From the NCBI GenBank assembly GCA_022579005.1, contig MU401700.1, positions 1-50,308 of the forward strand: 50,308 nucleotides of DNA. Reading direction: 5' to 3'. The notes under the pieces were generated by a model. It saw only the letters and a list, made by a program, of their open reading frames with translations, ran no database searches and was not told the DNA's origin. The stretch comes from Poronia punctata. Lineage: Eukaryota; Ascomycota; Sordariomycetes; Xylariales; Xylariaceae. Of this stretch, positions 22,442 through 33,482 are shown piece by piece; position 1 is the first letter of the stretch; every line of letters starts with the position of its first letter. A program made the translations under genes and the position numbers.

Positions 22442-24240
22442 CTTCAAGCTGAACAATGCAAGGTCCTAAATACTACAGTGATTGTGGTCTAGGTCAACCC
22501 AGCACGAGCCTCTATTCAGGTACAAATACTCGCACATGCATTGCAGAGCCTAACCAAGTTGGGTACACGGTCTGCCCCATGTTCGATCTGCGACAGGTTC
22601 AAAATCGAAAATGGTACCTAAAGCAGCTACAAGTCGCCGATCATCCGTCGCGTTGGGACGGGATCGCTGTGTCGTAACGGTTCTCAGCCAGATCTCTATC
22701 TGCCTTTTACCCAATGTTACATAGGTGAACGCGCATAGGCTTCTTGGGCGCCTGATACCGGCCCTTGGAAATGCTGCTCCAGTCTTGAATCCACGATACC
22801 TGGATGTACTCTTTAAGTTGACAGAAGAGGCTCAAGACAGGAACACAATGTCTCGGAGCCATAAAATAACCACAATTCTTGTCACATTTGAGTTTTCCAT
22901 CGTCCACCATGCCGGACCAAGGTTGTTTACTATCGCAGTCTGTGCCGCGACAGTGACAGAAATAAGAGGACAGCGGAATATTTGAACTAGGGCATCCGGC
23001 ACACTATCAATTCTGTGCATCGAGTCTTCCGCTTGTGAGCGTCATATGTACGGCAGAACATCACCGCATCATGCCACTTGCACGTTACCTGACACCCAAT
23101 GTATGATGGTACCTTGCAGATTGGAATCCAAGTGGGAGAGAGGTATGTAGTCTACGTGTAGGCTAGTACCTCTACCAACTGCGCTCTCTTCTTACCTCCC
23201 TTCAGCGAGATTCTGTTCTTGAGACTAGGGTCGTCACTGCAGAGTGGGTTTCTTGTAGCTTGAAACAGGCCCGAGTAGCAACGCTTGTGGCTGGAATGGG
23301 ACAACAACAAATCGAACCCAAGGTGCAACCTACATTCCTGCCTTGTAACACTCTCCCAGACGGACGGCGGTTCTATCTCTCCTATGGGAATGTGAAGAGG
23401 AAGAAAACAATCAGATCGCGTTTGGGCCACGACGCTCACAGTGTGAGCTGTTCACTACCTCTCAAGAGACAAAAGCGGCAACAAGCAAGGAGAGAGGCAG
23501 AAGGGAAACAGCCGCCACTATTATCTCAGCATAGGCTTGGTCACGATATATGTATCAAAGTACTGAGCTAACTCACAGATTTACCCATCTACCGGTAGGG
23601 GGCCGCTTCTAGAAGGTGATGTCATCTCCCACGGGCCGCTGCCCGGGGATGTTTGCCTAGTACTTGTGGATTGTTTTTCTGTCGTATTTTGGTGGGTGCC
23701 ATTCCGTTGCCGTGCGTCGTGGTGCTGTGACCCATCCGATTGGTAACTCTGGCTGATAGCGAATCGGATCGAGTATACAGAGATGTGAGATTTTACACGG
23801 CACCTCTCATTGGATCATCGACCAACGTGTGCTCTGGCTCGCTGGAATCCCCTGGTTGTTTTTTGCACCTGCATATGCACAAACATTAGATACCCCTCTG
23901 ACGCAAGCGCGACTCGGACAGGGGATTCTCATTCTTGCTGTCACTTTATATCCCCCCTGAATCCCTTCTTCTACACTGTATGACCTTTTAAGCCACTTTC
24001 CAGCCCTGCACTCCTTTTTCTTTCTACGGTCGACTAGACTAGTCCAGTGCTTACCGCCCTTGAGCCATTGAATATCAACCCGTCTGACACGGGGCTTACT
24101 GAATCTTCTTGAACTGAGTTTGTCTCGCTGTTGGATCAGAGGGCTGTTGCTGTATAAACGACGGTGTCCCGTCATAGAGGCTCAACATTCGCTCTACGAT
24201 CGACATCTATGTCTTTGACACACATTACCTTGTTTTGATC

Positions 24241-25521
24241 ATGGAGTCCAACACTCAGTTCCTGACTTATCAACCAGAGGCGCCCCTAGCTAGAACAAGA
24301 AAAGGGGTTACAACTGGAGCAGAGCTTACAATACTACACGCGAGGAAGCTGAGCTTGAGAACTAACTTCTCTTACTCTAGACATAGTCATCATGAGCCTA
24401 ACGAGAGCCGATCGTCTAACGGGTCGATACTAGGAATGACAGATGCGTCCGATTCAGAGCTGTCGTTTGATGATGACTCTGTGTATAACACATCAGCCAG
24501 TGAGCTCTGGGATAGTTTCTGGCCCGATAGGCCGGCCTCATCAGCACAGGAACAGGCGCAAGACTCGGCTGTACCGGAAGTCGGACACCGTGACTACAAA
24601 AGGACCAACCCAGCTCAACACTCGCCCTCTCAGAAGGGCGGCGATACCATCAGGACATCGCTTGATGAGAGGAAGACAGAGGCAGACGAACCCGCATCAC
24701 CCCACACCATAAGAACTCCGCAGCGGAAGCTCGCATCGCCAAGAAGCCCTGTGGCCTACTCCATCTACCCTAAGCCGCCGGTAGTGAACGTGCATCGCCA
24801 ACCACATCCGCCGCGCACTTCATCACTTAGTGTTGAGGTCGAACCGTCCTCACCAACACGACGACAAGGATTCCTAAGGGGCAGCAAGTCAAACGCGGGA
24901 CTACGGCCAACCAAAAACGTTCACGGGCTCTTTATCGCACCGTCTCTACCACCTCATGATACCACCCTCCTGTCTCCTACCCGGGCCTCAAAGACAGTAC
25001 CGCACACGGCCTATTCTGTTCCAGTGTCACCAGCCTACCCGCCGTCACAAGTGAGTGAAGCGTTGAGACCTAGTGCTTCAGCAATCAACCTACGGGAGGG
25101 CAAGAATGGACAAGGGCAAACGGGCAACGCCAGCAGGCTATCGCCGCGCAGGGTGAGGGCCCCATTGACAAATCTTCTCCCCTCGGCTCTACCAGAACCA
25201 CACCCGCAACCGCCCCGGCCACAGGTGGAGCGCTTTGTTTCAGTCTTCGAGTTTGACTCTGATTCGGAATCGGAAGCCGAGGTCGTCGACGAGGCCCATA
25301 ACAGCTTCGCAAGGCGCATCGCCAGGGGTCTTCACAAGAAGAGCGCGAGTGAGAAGCGAGCATCCACCGAGAAGAAGTCAGTGGCAGCTGGTCTTGCTGC
25401 TGCTTTCGCTTCCTCCGATGTGCCCAACAAGCAATCCGACAGTAGGCCGAGAGAAAGAGGAAGTCTTGGCCGCAGGCGCGGTGGTAGTCTGGGTCGCATA
25501 TTCGGGCTGATGGGGCGTTGA
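24241..25521 (+). CDS. Hypothetical Ser/Pro-rich basic protein
   Basis: Single exon, 426 aa. The start is the ATG at 24241; two codons upstream the open frame begins only at a TTG. I do not recognise a family. The protein is predicted disordered, rich in Ser, Pro, Arg and Gln, with several SP/TP sites (SPRSP, SPTRR, LSPTR, LSPRR) that could be phosphorylated by proline-directed kinases. Near residues 335-375 an acidic patch (VFEFDSDSESEAEVVDEAHN) is followed by a basic helix (FARRIARGLHKKSASEKR). The C-terminus is Gly/Arg-rich (RGSLGRRRGGSLGRIFGLMGR in part). No signal peptide, membrane segment or enzyme motif is seen. Codon use is like the neighbouring genes and the frame is well kept for 1.28 kb, supporting a real gene. 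The 3' region at about 25522-25850 is T-rich. Confidence 0.7.
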   Translation: MESNTQFLTYQPEAPLARTRKGVTTGAELTILHARKLSLRTNFSYSRHSHHEPNESRSSNGSILGMTDASDSELSFDDDSVYNTSASELWDSFWPDRPASSAQEQAQDSAVPEVGHRDYKRTNPAQHSPSQKGGDTIRTSLDERKTEADEPASPHTIRTPQRKLASPRSPVAYSIYPKPPVVNVHRQPHPPRTSSLSVEVEPSSPTRRQGFLRGSKSNAGLRPTKNVHGLFIAPSLPPHDTTLLSPTRASKTVPHTAYSVPVSPAYPPSQVSEALRPSASAINLREGKNGQGQTGNASRLSPRRVRAPLTNLLPSALPEPHPQPPRPQVERFVSVFEFDSDSESEAEVVDEAHNSFARRIARGLHKKSASEKRASTEKKSVAAGLAAAFASSDVPNKQSDSRPRERGSLGRRRGGSLGRIFGLMGR

Positions 25522-26540
25522 TGCAGAAGCCCCATTTTCGTCACTATCGATTTCCGGTAGATGGAGCGCGTAATTGTTTCCGGTTTCCGTCCCGGCTCAT
25601 GGGCTGGCCAACTCTGGTTGGGCTTGCACCTTGCATAGCATCTTGCATCGCGTTTCTTTTTCTTCATTATTCCATTCTAGTCTGCATTAGTGTTTTACGT
25701 TGTATGTCACGCTACGACTTTTTGTTTTTCTCTGTTGCGGTGCATTTCGGCGCCATAGACAAACGGACGAATCTTGCATGTCAGGAAAAGGGGAAAAGAT
25801 GGCGAAATGGGTACGATGCATGAGTCTGGGGTTTCAACTTTCCTTACACGACACTCTTTTTTTTTTTTTTTTTTTTTCATTCTACGTGACCACGCCACGA
25901 CTGAGCACCATGATTTTCACGACCGGTCTTTACCGGCACTTTTCTTTTTTTACCACTTCTTCTGCTTTCCAACTCTTTTCTCTTACTAATGGGCGCCGGG
26001 GGCATACACCGGTAGGGAAAAGCAGTTCGTTTGTATTTATCCTTTACAAAAAAGCAAAGAGGGAGGGAAAGAGGAATGGGGTAAAGGAAAAAGAAATAGA
26101 ACAGGAAACCGGGTTCAATCCCCAGGCAGGCTGTGGGTAATCCGACCTGTGGACGACATATCGCACCAAGATATCCTAATACTGGCATTGGCATTATTTA
26201 GTCGGGCAACAAACAGATGGGCCGAGAGGATAGGGATAGATCGGTCTGTCACTACATTAGCGATTGTATTTTCATAGCAGGCAAACTGTAGTAAACACAC
26301 AGAAGCCTACATCTATGCTTTCAGCTTTCTCTGACGTCCCTTTCCTTGCTTCTTGGATAGTTTACACTTCCTCTCGCTGCTGTATGTAAACCCCCTGCTT
26401 TTACGGTAAAACATAGAGATATACATAGACAAAAAAACTTTACTCTACTGGGATAATAACCGGATGGTCATTTGGAAGCAAGACACCAAAACCAAACAAA
26501 GGGAGATGAAAAAGATAAAAATGTAAGACCGACTAGGACT
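25522..26540. other. Intergenic spacer with T22 tract
   Basis: 3' region of the gene at 24241 and the spacer to the tRNA gene. It contains a run of about 22 T (25856-25877) and several shorter T-rich stretches. A B-box-like GGTTCAATCC near 26113 has no accompanying tRNA fold. No gene is recognised. Confidence 0.45.
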
Positions 26541-26549
26541 AAAAAAAAA
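26541..26549 (-). terminator. RNA polymerase III terminator of tRNA-Gly
   Basis: Nine A on the plus strand, i.e. T9 on the tRNA strand, starting four bases beyond the discriminator base. This is a canonical Pol III stop. Confidence 0.85.
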
Positions 26550-26553
26550 GAAT

Positions 26554-26625
26554 TGCTGTGACGGCGAATCGAACGCCGGTCTCAAGCTTGGAAGGCTAGA
26601 ATGATAACCACTACACTACCACAGC
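26554..26625 (-). tRNA. tRNA-Gly (anticodon UCC)
   Basis: 72 nt, no intron. Acceptor GCTGTGG pairs with TCACAGC (one G:U next to the D arm), discriminator A. The D arm has three pairs, as in other eukaryotic tRNA-Gly. The anticodon loop is CTTCCAA, giving anticodon TCC for GGA codons. The T arm is a perfect five-pair CGGCG/CGCCG with loop TTCGATT. The anticodon stem CTAGC/GCTTG carries one T:T mismatch (tRNA bases 28 and 42). The A box (TAGTGTAGTGG) and B box (GTTCGATTC) are good. Confidence 0.93.
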
Positions 26626-27014
26626 TGATGTTATCTTCAGGGTATTATAGCAAAACTACGGCTTATATTCGTACTACGGTTTTGAGCCATAATGCTGGTC
26701 TTGGCGTCACTAGCCCTTGTGGAGAAGTTCAACCATCCCCACCCTAAACTGTACTGGATAAGCTTCGGTCAAAGCATGCCTTGCCAATCATCATGACATT
26801 GTACAATTGAATACCAAAACCAATTTTTCTACATTCAACGTCCTACCGCGCATGGGACTACTTTGTCCCACCGCCTCTTTCCATCTGTGTAAACTCGAGC
26901 CTCCATTACCAAGATGAGCTTTGGCGACATGTTGTATATCTACCTATACGTAGCATAGATATCTGAGGCAAAATCGAAACAGTCTTACCTGCACCCAGAC
27001 TGCCTCCCTTCAAT
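26626..27014. other. Intergenic spacer
   Basis: Upstream sequence of both the minus-strand tRNA and the plus-strand mitochondrial protein. No clear TATA box or repeat is seen. Confidence 0.4.
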
Positions 27015-28736
27015 ATGCAGCAACGAATCATCTTCCGACGACTCCTGCTCCTTCCCTCCTCCAGATCGAAAAATCCAACGCCTGTGCGGATCCTCACAAG
27101 ACGCGCGCAGCTCACCTCGCAGGCTCGACCACAACTTCCCTTCCTCTCCACACCTTTAGCTGGAAACCACCAGTTTCGATACTTGACGACGGACCGAAAA
27201 CGATGGCTCGTTTATGAGGTCTTCCGCGGCTTCAAATTCACGGTTTATTTCTGGGCCATAGTCGGCTGCTCCGTGATAGCCTACTGGAGTGTACAGCAGG
27301 AATGGCTGGAGAGGCGCTATCCCACACCGCACGAATGGGGGTTCATCACGCGGCTGCGGTTCCGCTTAGCGAAATGGGGTCCCGACCGCACTGATTGGCC
27401 CGAGACGGACTGGGTCGTGATAGGAGAGTATGCCAAGAACGTCATCGAGAGGCTCGAGGACAAGAATATCGAGGGCGCCGGACTGCTGCCCCTGGTCGAG
27501 GGCGGCATGTGGATCGACGGTATCGGGGAATCAGGTTACGATATTACTGCCAAGAGCGAGCCGTGGCGGAGGGGTTATTTCGAGGCCTTGATGCTCGGCG
27601 CAAAGGCAGCGGAGCAACTCGACGACCATGTCGTGGACACGACGCGACATCTCGTCTTCCCCGCCAGTACGGTCGTCGGGCCATCGAACCCGAATCCGAG
27701 ACCTATTCCGTTCGGCGCCGAGCGCGCCCCCCGGGAGGAGGACTGTGAGCGGGCATACGATGAGCCCGAGAAATTCTACATGCGCATCCTGACCACGAGG
27801 GGTTTCTCATCTAGGCAGAAGATGGACGCGGCTCTGGCTTACGCCTCCTGGATGGACTTTAAGGCCGTTCCCGACGCTGCCATGAAGATGTACGAATGGG
27901 CGCTATCCCTCGCATCCGAGAACGTCTTGCCCAGCGACGTGCCCTACGATCCCAAGTCTTACGTCGTCCGAGAAAAGGCCCGCGCGCCGACGACCAACAT
28001 CCTAAACTGTCTCACCGCTATAGCAGTGCACAAAGCACGCAACGCAGAATTCTCCGCCGCGCTTCCCATTCTGATCTCCGTATTACGAGCCCGCCGCTCA
28101 CTCCCGGAACCAGACCCCAAAACTTCTTCTTATTCTTCCCTTGCAGCAGCACCAGCTGGACAACAACAGTCATCCTCCAAAACCCCCTGGACAGTAGAAA
28201 ACGTCCTCAACACCGTCAAGCGCATAGCCGCACCTCCAGCCTACCCCCCCGCACCGGATGACGGCGAATCGGTTCCCTACCGCGACGCCAAAGCGTACTG
28301 CGAAGAGGCCGCGCTGAATCTATACATAGGCGAGATAATCTACGCCAACAAAGGCCGTGAGGACGGCCTAGCCTGGACCCGAGAAGCCGTCGACCTCGCC
28401 GAAGAGCAGCTCCACCGCCCGGGCCTCTCCGACCCCGTAGCCAAGAAGACATGTCGTGAATGTCTCAGCAGCGGCCTAGATAACTGGGCCAAGATGGTCG
28501 GGCGTCTCGCGCGCGAGGAGCGCGAGAAGGAGAAAGAGAATGAACAACAGGGCAGTACCAAACCCTCGTCTGGGACCGGAAATTGGTTCGGGCTCTGGGG
28601 CGAGGGCAAACAGGAAGTTGCTGGCCGGTGGGCCGCCGAGGAGAACGTCGTCAAGGAGAGGACTCGGAGAGCTCAGGAGGTGCTCCAAGAGCTCGATGCA
28701 CGCGAGACGTCGCTCAGTTCCATGTTCCAAGTTTAA
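27015..28736 (+). CDS. Conserved mitochondrial membrane protein, TPR/Mgr3-like (often labelled 'MFS maltose permease')
   Basis: Single exon, 573 aa, ATG at 27015. The N-terminus is Arg/Leu/Ser-rich without acidic residues for about 58 residues, as in mitochondrial presequences. One membrane segment follows (FTVYFWAIVGCSVIAYWSV, 75-93), then a long soluble part. Blocks WLERRYPTPHEW (97-108), SEPWRRGYFEALMLGAKAAEQL, FYMRILTTRGFSSRQKMDAALAYASW and AMKMYEWALSLASENV are conserved in a Pezizomycotina family that databases often call 'MFS maltose permease'. With one membrane span it cannot be an MFS carrier. The paired amphipathic helices resemble TPR repeats, and the topology resembles yeast Mgr3, an adaptor of the i-AAA protease in the inner membrane. 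That functional link is inference. Residues about 515-530 are Glu/Lys-rich. Confidence 0.8.
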   Translation: MQQRIIFRRLLLLPSSRSKNPTPVRILTRRAQLTSQARPQLPFLSTPLAGNHQFRYLTTDRKRWLVYEVFRGFKFTVYFWAIVGCSVIAYWSVQQEWLERRYPTPHEWGFITRLRFRLAKWGPDRTDWPETDWVVIGEYAKNVIERLEDKNIEGAGLLPLVEGGMWIDGIGESGYDITAKSEPWRRGYFEALMLGAKAAEQLDDHVVDTTRHLVFPASTVVGPSNPNPRPIPFGAERAPREEDCERAYDEPEKFYMRILTTRGFSSRQKMDAALAYASWMDFKAVPDAAMKMYEWALSLASENVLPSDVPYDPKSYVVREKARAPTTNILNCLTAIAVHKARNAEFSAALPILISVLRARRSLPEPDPKTSSYSSLAAAPAGQQQSSSKTPWTVENVLNTVKRIAAPPAYPPAPDDGESVPYRDAKAYCEEAALNLYIGEIIYANKGREDGLAWTREAVDLAEEQLHRPGLSDPVAKKTCRECLSSGLDNWAKMVGRLAREEREKEKENEQQGSTKPSSGTGNWFGLWGEGKQEVAGRWAAEENVVKERTRRAQEVLQELDARETSLSSMFQV

Positions 28737-29054
28737 AATTCCATAAGCTGTTTTTTTTTTTTTTGGCAGCTCTCTCATGATGGATAATGTATGTATATCA
28801 GGTTTTTGAGTTGGCACACATGAGGAGTTTATCACCACCCCCGGATAAGTTGGGAGACAGACCTCTGTTTAGGTAGGTACTTATGGAAAGTCATTATTCA
28901 TCTCGAGTTCACATCTATGGTTAGTCTAGCTGAAAGTATCAGAAGAAAGCTTCGCGATTCGCTAGAGATCATAGTTCAAGTAGCCCAATCCATGCCCATC
29001 TATCTTTCCCATATAGACATCAACCAGAGCCAGGCCACCATGCACGCACTAAGT
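28737..29054. other. Convergent intergenic spacer
   Basis: Separates two convergent genes and so contains both 3' ends. Contains a T12 tract just after the plus-strand stop and one AGGTAGGTAC motif (28871-28880). Confidence 0.45.
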
Positions 29055-30670
29055 CTAGTACTGTAGATCATCCTCGCTGTCACTGAGCGAGTCTACACGC
29101 ACGACATGCTTATTTCTGTCATTCTCCTTCTGTTTGGCAGCCTTTTCCTCTTCATTCTCCTCATCCTTATCGTTCTTTACTACCTCCTTCTCCTCCTCCT
29201 CTGGCTCTCCCTCACCCCAGTATTGGCTCTCCTTGGGAGGATCGGCGTAAAAGACTTCAAAGTCAGGATTCTTGTAAGGGGCCGGGGCAAGCGCAACTTC
29301 CTCTAGCCACCGCAGCACTTCTGGATAGCAGGCGACAAAGAGCGTCTCGATGTATCGGTACTCGCCGGCGCTGAAAACGGGACAGCCGTGATCAGTAAAG
29401 GCGGTGGTTTGATGGTTCCCATCTGGACCGGAGAGGACAAGGCCTAGAGGCTCTGTGGAGATAACGTAGGCTCGGGTGCGCTGTTTGTCTCATCCGTTAA
29501 TATGTGTATCTCCCACGCAATGTGATGCTCTTCACATTGCGAAATTGAATTGAGTGAAATAGATATTGAAATAAAAGGGGGTTGGATAAGAGCAGAGGAT
29601 GGATAGCAGTGGAAGACTCACATCGCGCACAAATTGTCGAAAGGCATGACATTTGATGTCCGATCTAGCCAAGGCACCACCAACAATAGCTAGACAATTG
29701 ATGCGATGGCCAATTCGCTTCCAAACCCAGTCTGAGTTTAGATATTCCTGAACAATATCCGCGCCGCTCCCAATGCCGATGATGTCGATCCTAGCAGTGT
29801 GGTTCACTAGGGCCGGAAAGACCTTCTCGAAAATGTACTTGACGTGCGCATCGGCGTTCTCATTGCCCGGCACATGGTGTATCTTTGGGACGACCAAGTT
29901 GCCCTCGTGGGCACCGCTGGGCATAGGAGTCCAGTCAAACGCGTGCCAGCTCAGCGTGCGCTTCCCTTTTGGCCACCAGAGGAGCTCCCCCATGTTGGCA
30001 ACGATGATACCCGGGGCTGTCGCATCCGTGGCCGAAGACTTTTGTTTTAGAATAGTCGTAACTGTATTCACAAGAGAACCTTTGTTTATGCCACCTCGGC
30101 CGCCTATCACGCGGTGTGCGAGCACGCCCAAGTCCTGGTGATTCTCTCCGAAAATGACCACAATGCGTGACTTGGATGCTGCATCCGGGCTTATGAAGAT
30201 GGGCACTTTTGGCTGCGTGGGCTCCGTCGCACCGAAGGGCAAGAATACTTTTTTTAGCCCGAGTCTCTCTAGGCGATTATGGATTTCTTCTTGGACCGCC
30301 TCTATTTCTCTTGTTAGGTTATCGGTATATTAAGTAACAACAAAAGGGCAAGGGTGTCCTAGCAGAGGAGAGGGAGAACACATGGTTCAACAATGTTCTG
30401 GGACATCGAAATCATCTTACGGTTGAAGCAGAAGCGCTGGCGGTTGCATACCCGCTCGTTGCGGTCGATGAAGTAATGGAAGTAGTTGTCTTCATTCGCG
30501 ATGGAGCGTATCTCGTCATCTTTGTTGATGAAATACCTATTTCCACAATACATAAAATTAACGCATGCACATGGGGAAAGAGAGGCTGGTATCTTTACTC
30601 ACCCAAGACCCTTCAGGTCATTTGGAAAGACCGGGTCTAGGGGTAGACCGGACCACTTGCGCTTGAACAT
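29055..30670 (-). CDS. Arb2-domain protein
   Basis: Four exons, 30670-30603, 30536-30421, 30301-29622 and 29480-29055, encode 429 aa. The introns (66, 119 and 141 bp) restore KGLGYFINKDDEIR, RFCFNQAVQEEIHNRLERLG and FVRDRTRAYVISTEPLGL, each in phase and with good donors (GTGAGT, GTAAGA, GTGAGT). The fold matches the Arb2 domain known from the S. pombe Argonaute-chaperone complex subunit Arb2 and from the C-terminus of Hda1/Clr3 deacetylases, with an alpha/beta-hydrolase-like core. IDIIGIGSGADIVQEYL is the nucleophile-elbow-like segment but has no GxSxG, arguing against hydrolysis. After the domain comes a strongly acidic Glu/Asp/Lys tail of about 60 residues ending DSLSDSEDDLQY. A role in heterochromatin or small-RNA silencing is possible from the family but is not shown here. 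Confidence 0.88.
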
Positions 30671-32524
30671 CGTGAAACGACTTGTACGCCAGCGATGACT
30701 TTCGGAAATAAGAAAAGGGCCAGATTCCTATGGATACAGAAGACTTTTGGTTTTGTTGTGTGATATTGGAAAGATGGAACAAGAAAACCTTCTAGATCTT
30801 TTTGGAAGAGGTAGCTCGTGTCGCCTCAGCTTTACCTCTGGGAGAAATGGATTTGTAGTATACTTTAGTGATTGAAGTAGAAGGGTGGATATGTCGTATG
30901 TCGGATTTCAAGTCATGCTCAATACCATAACCGGGCCTGCACACTTAGATCAAGGTCCAAGAGGAAAGTTAGGAATACCATGTACCGCCTGAACAGGTTG
31001 GGTGGTCTTGTTGCAAAAATATACCTATGAAGAAGGAAGGAGGGACGGCAAGAAAAGTCTAGGCTGGCAACTGCTCTCTACACAAATAACCATTCACCGT
31101 AGTTTGAATTTGGGTGGCAGAGTCAATGAATGCATTGTAGCCAACAATCGTCAAGCTTCCATTCACCCTTTGTTTGCTCTCAGTACAAACTGATACGCAC
31201 AAGCCTAGAGGCGACCCGAATTGCTGAAACCGCCTTACTGGTATGTTCCTCGGTTTCCATCAGTGCCGGTATAAAGTGGTCACCTTGAATTTAATGTGAT
31301 CAGGCAATTCCATCAGCCAGATATATCCAGTACTGCAGCCATGAGAATTGGTAGCGAGGATATTGCATTGGCAATCCCCCCTTTCCAGCGCCTTTGGAAT
31401 TTTCGTGCGTCGGCCCAGTCTTGTTTTCCAACCTCATTATAATTTTCATATTTTTTTGTACAATCAGCAAAGCTGGCAAATATCGTACACTCCATACACC
31501 ATAAAGTATTTGCGTCGTCCCATTGTTTACCAACTGGCCTTCTTTACTCCGGGAATATTGCCTGCCAAGGCTTGCTCCCGGAAGACGAACTGGAAGATTG
31601 TCAGAGACTAACACATGATGGCTGATTCTGCTAGAGCACCGAAACTTACTCTACTAAGCCTAAAGTCTCGGAATACACCTCTTGATTTGCCACCTATTAA
31701 ACACCGGTTTCGGATCTGGGTTGGTCGCGTGTAGCAGTGCATCTTGGTCAACTGAAGCTGGGCTTCGGCTCGGGTACGCGCCGGGAGTGTGGTATTTCGA
31801 ATAATGTATCTCAGTGCTTGCCTGCAGAATAGGTAGCAAATCGTTAGCTATATAGTAATTCACACCACACCGGAATGCGACAAGGCTGGAAAAGTAGCGC
31901 ACCTCTCAGGCTCATGTTCAGCAAAGGCCTTCCGCTTGCTGTGATCACGGATGACTCTAATATTGACAAAACTGCCAATGTCGAGCTTCTTTGCACGGAA
32001 CATAGACATCTTGGCGGCGGTGGGCGATGCTTGTTGGCGATGGAGTTTAGCTACAGCTTCTGAAGCTTCATAAATTTTGGAGACGTTGCTTGTCCAGCTC
32101 CATGCAAGGCCAGAATTGGACTGGATTCACACGGACCGGCAATACACTTGCCAACTGTCAGTGCCCTGAATATATATCTAACCGTATACAGCTAGCGCGC
32201 TTCGGCCCCTGATCGCTGATGTTGTGCGGCACTGATGTTGTCCCACATTAGTTCGTGGGGTCAATGACGTCTTGTTCCTGTAAGCTTGCACATGTCTAGG
32301 CATGAGTACAACATCTTGATCTAAATTGCAGGTTTGTCAAGTTCAAACAATGTACGACAAACATATATCCCATGTGTAGTACATGAATTCCCTATCTAGC
32401 CGAGTAAGTAGGTACTTGCTGAGTAGATGTAACTGTAACCCGTCATTTGTAGCATGGAAGAGGATCTACACGCAATGACGTAGTCACCCAATGGTATATG
32501 GAAGGTGCAACCTTGACAGAAGCT
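30671..32524. other. Intergenic spacer, about 1.9 kb
   Basis: Divergent upstream region between the Arb2-domain gene (-) and the small acidic protein gene (+). Overlapping short frames near 31300-31614 lack coding character on either strand. No RNA gene or repeat is recognised. Confidence 0.4.
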
Positions 32525-32530
32525 TATAAA
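32525..32530 (+). promoter_or_regulatory. TATA box of the small acidic protein gene
   Basis: TATAAA 130 bp before the ATG, followed by a C/A-rich leader without an ATG, a typical arrangement for an inducible fungal gene. Confidence 0.55.
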
Positions 32531-32659
32531 CACAACGCTCGATAATTCTCTCCTACTCATAAACCTTGAATTTTATCTTCTAGACAACATCAAACCCTTG
32601 CAAGAAAGCAACCTAACAAATCAATCAATACACTTGACCCTTCAAACCCAATCGTCATC

Positions 32660-33187
32660 ATGTCCGGAAACCCATCTATCGGCTCAGAAGGTCCAGGCGA
32701 CCAGAGAAACTACAAAGACTCGGAAGCCCCGCGTCCCGAGCGATATGAGGAGGGTGTACAGAACTCGCATCTAGCCAACGACTCTAGTAGGTCCCCTCTA
32801 CATGAAATGGGATTTTCAATGCAACCAACCGCTGACCATAAAACAGAGGACGAGAGATCAATTGCAAATCGACTAGCAAACGAGGAGGTACGATATACTT
32901 CTACCTATTCTGAACTCGGTCGGCTTTGGATATTAACATGTCAACGTAGCGCAAGCAGAAACAAGCCGATAGTGATACCCCAGAGAACGCAGCACACAAG
33001 AAAGATCCTACGTTACCGGTAAGGCCATTCCGGCGTATCCCCAACATTAAACGTCTGATCTGATCGATTGCTAATATGTTTGTTTTAGGCCAAGATGCAC
33101 GGAAATGAACCATCTCGAGGGGCCAAGGTCGACGCCGACTTGCAGAATGAGGAAGAGGAGTATCTGCGGAGAAAAGGCAAGGCTTAA
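32660..33187 (+). CDS. Small hydrophilic acidic protein, conserved in Pezizomycotina
   Basis: Three exons, 32660-32887, 32950-33018 and 33089-33187, encode 131 aa. The introns (62 and 70 bp) are phase 0 and restore RLANEE-RKQKQAD and KKDPTLP-AKMHGNEPSRG. The C-terminal block DPTLPAKMHGNEPSRGAKVD, followed by a Glu-rich stretch and RRKGKA, is the recognisable core of a small Pezizomycotina family of unknown function. The product is fully hydrophilic, Cys-free and without signal or membrane segments, so a stress-related protectant is possible but unproven. A further 60-bp segment (32787-32846) begins GTAGGT, contains a CTGAC branch and ends ACAG. Because it is in frame and stop-free it could be removed (111 aa) or kept (131 aa). 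The plain open frame running past 32887 is intron read-through. Confidence 0.82.
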
Positions 33188-33482
33188 ATAATTATCTGCC
33201 TAAAGGCGCTTGTATTCATACTAGTCACAACGAATAATACGTATAAGAAAGGTTGCAGGTGTCTCACGGAGCTACTCGTATATGACTTGTTGCACAACGT
33301 ATGGTAATAGTTAACGCGAAGCCGTAAGTGATATCTACATGTATATAAGGAACAGAGTATTCCATACCCCACGTATATAATACAGGAAGCTTCCTACACG
33401 TCTGAAAAGACTAGCTCGTATAGTCTTAAACACGCCATATTTATTGCCTGCCGCTTACAAAGAAACAAGTAACGCCAAAAGA
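33188..33482. other. Convergent spacer
   Basis: 295 bp between two convergent genes. No feature beyond the presumed 3' ends is recognised. Confidence 0.4.

Larger units (their letters stand above)
16713..24240. other. 7.5-kb gene-poor region
   Basis: No convincing gene in about 7.5 kb. Its beginning (16713-17200) presumably holds the leader of the minus-strand coiled-coil gene. Elsewhere the open frames are short, overlap on both strands and carry no domain I recognise. Base composition is ordinary, not AT-rich, so this is not a RIP block. Short AGGTAGGTA-type motifs occur (17284-17309, 18738-18747, 22098-22105). A CAAG/CAAA microsatellite lies near 22408-22441. One minus-strand segment (18236-18390) has coding-like character and is reported separately. 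The last 400 bp probably include the promoter of the gene at 24241. Confidence 0.55.

Noticed and set aside
26101..26140. Second tRNA suggested by a B-box-like GGTTCAATCC
   Set aside because: No A box, acceptor stem or anticodon arm can be folded around it.
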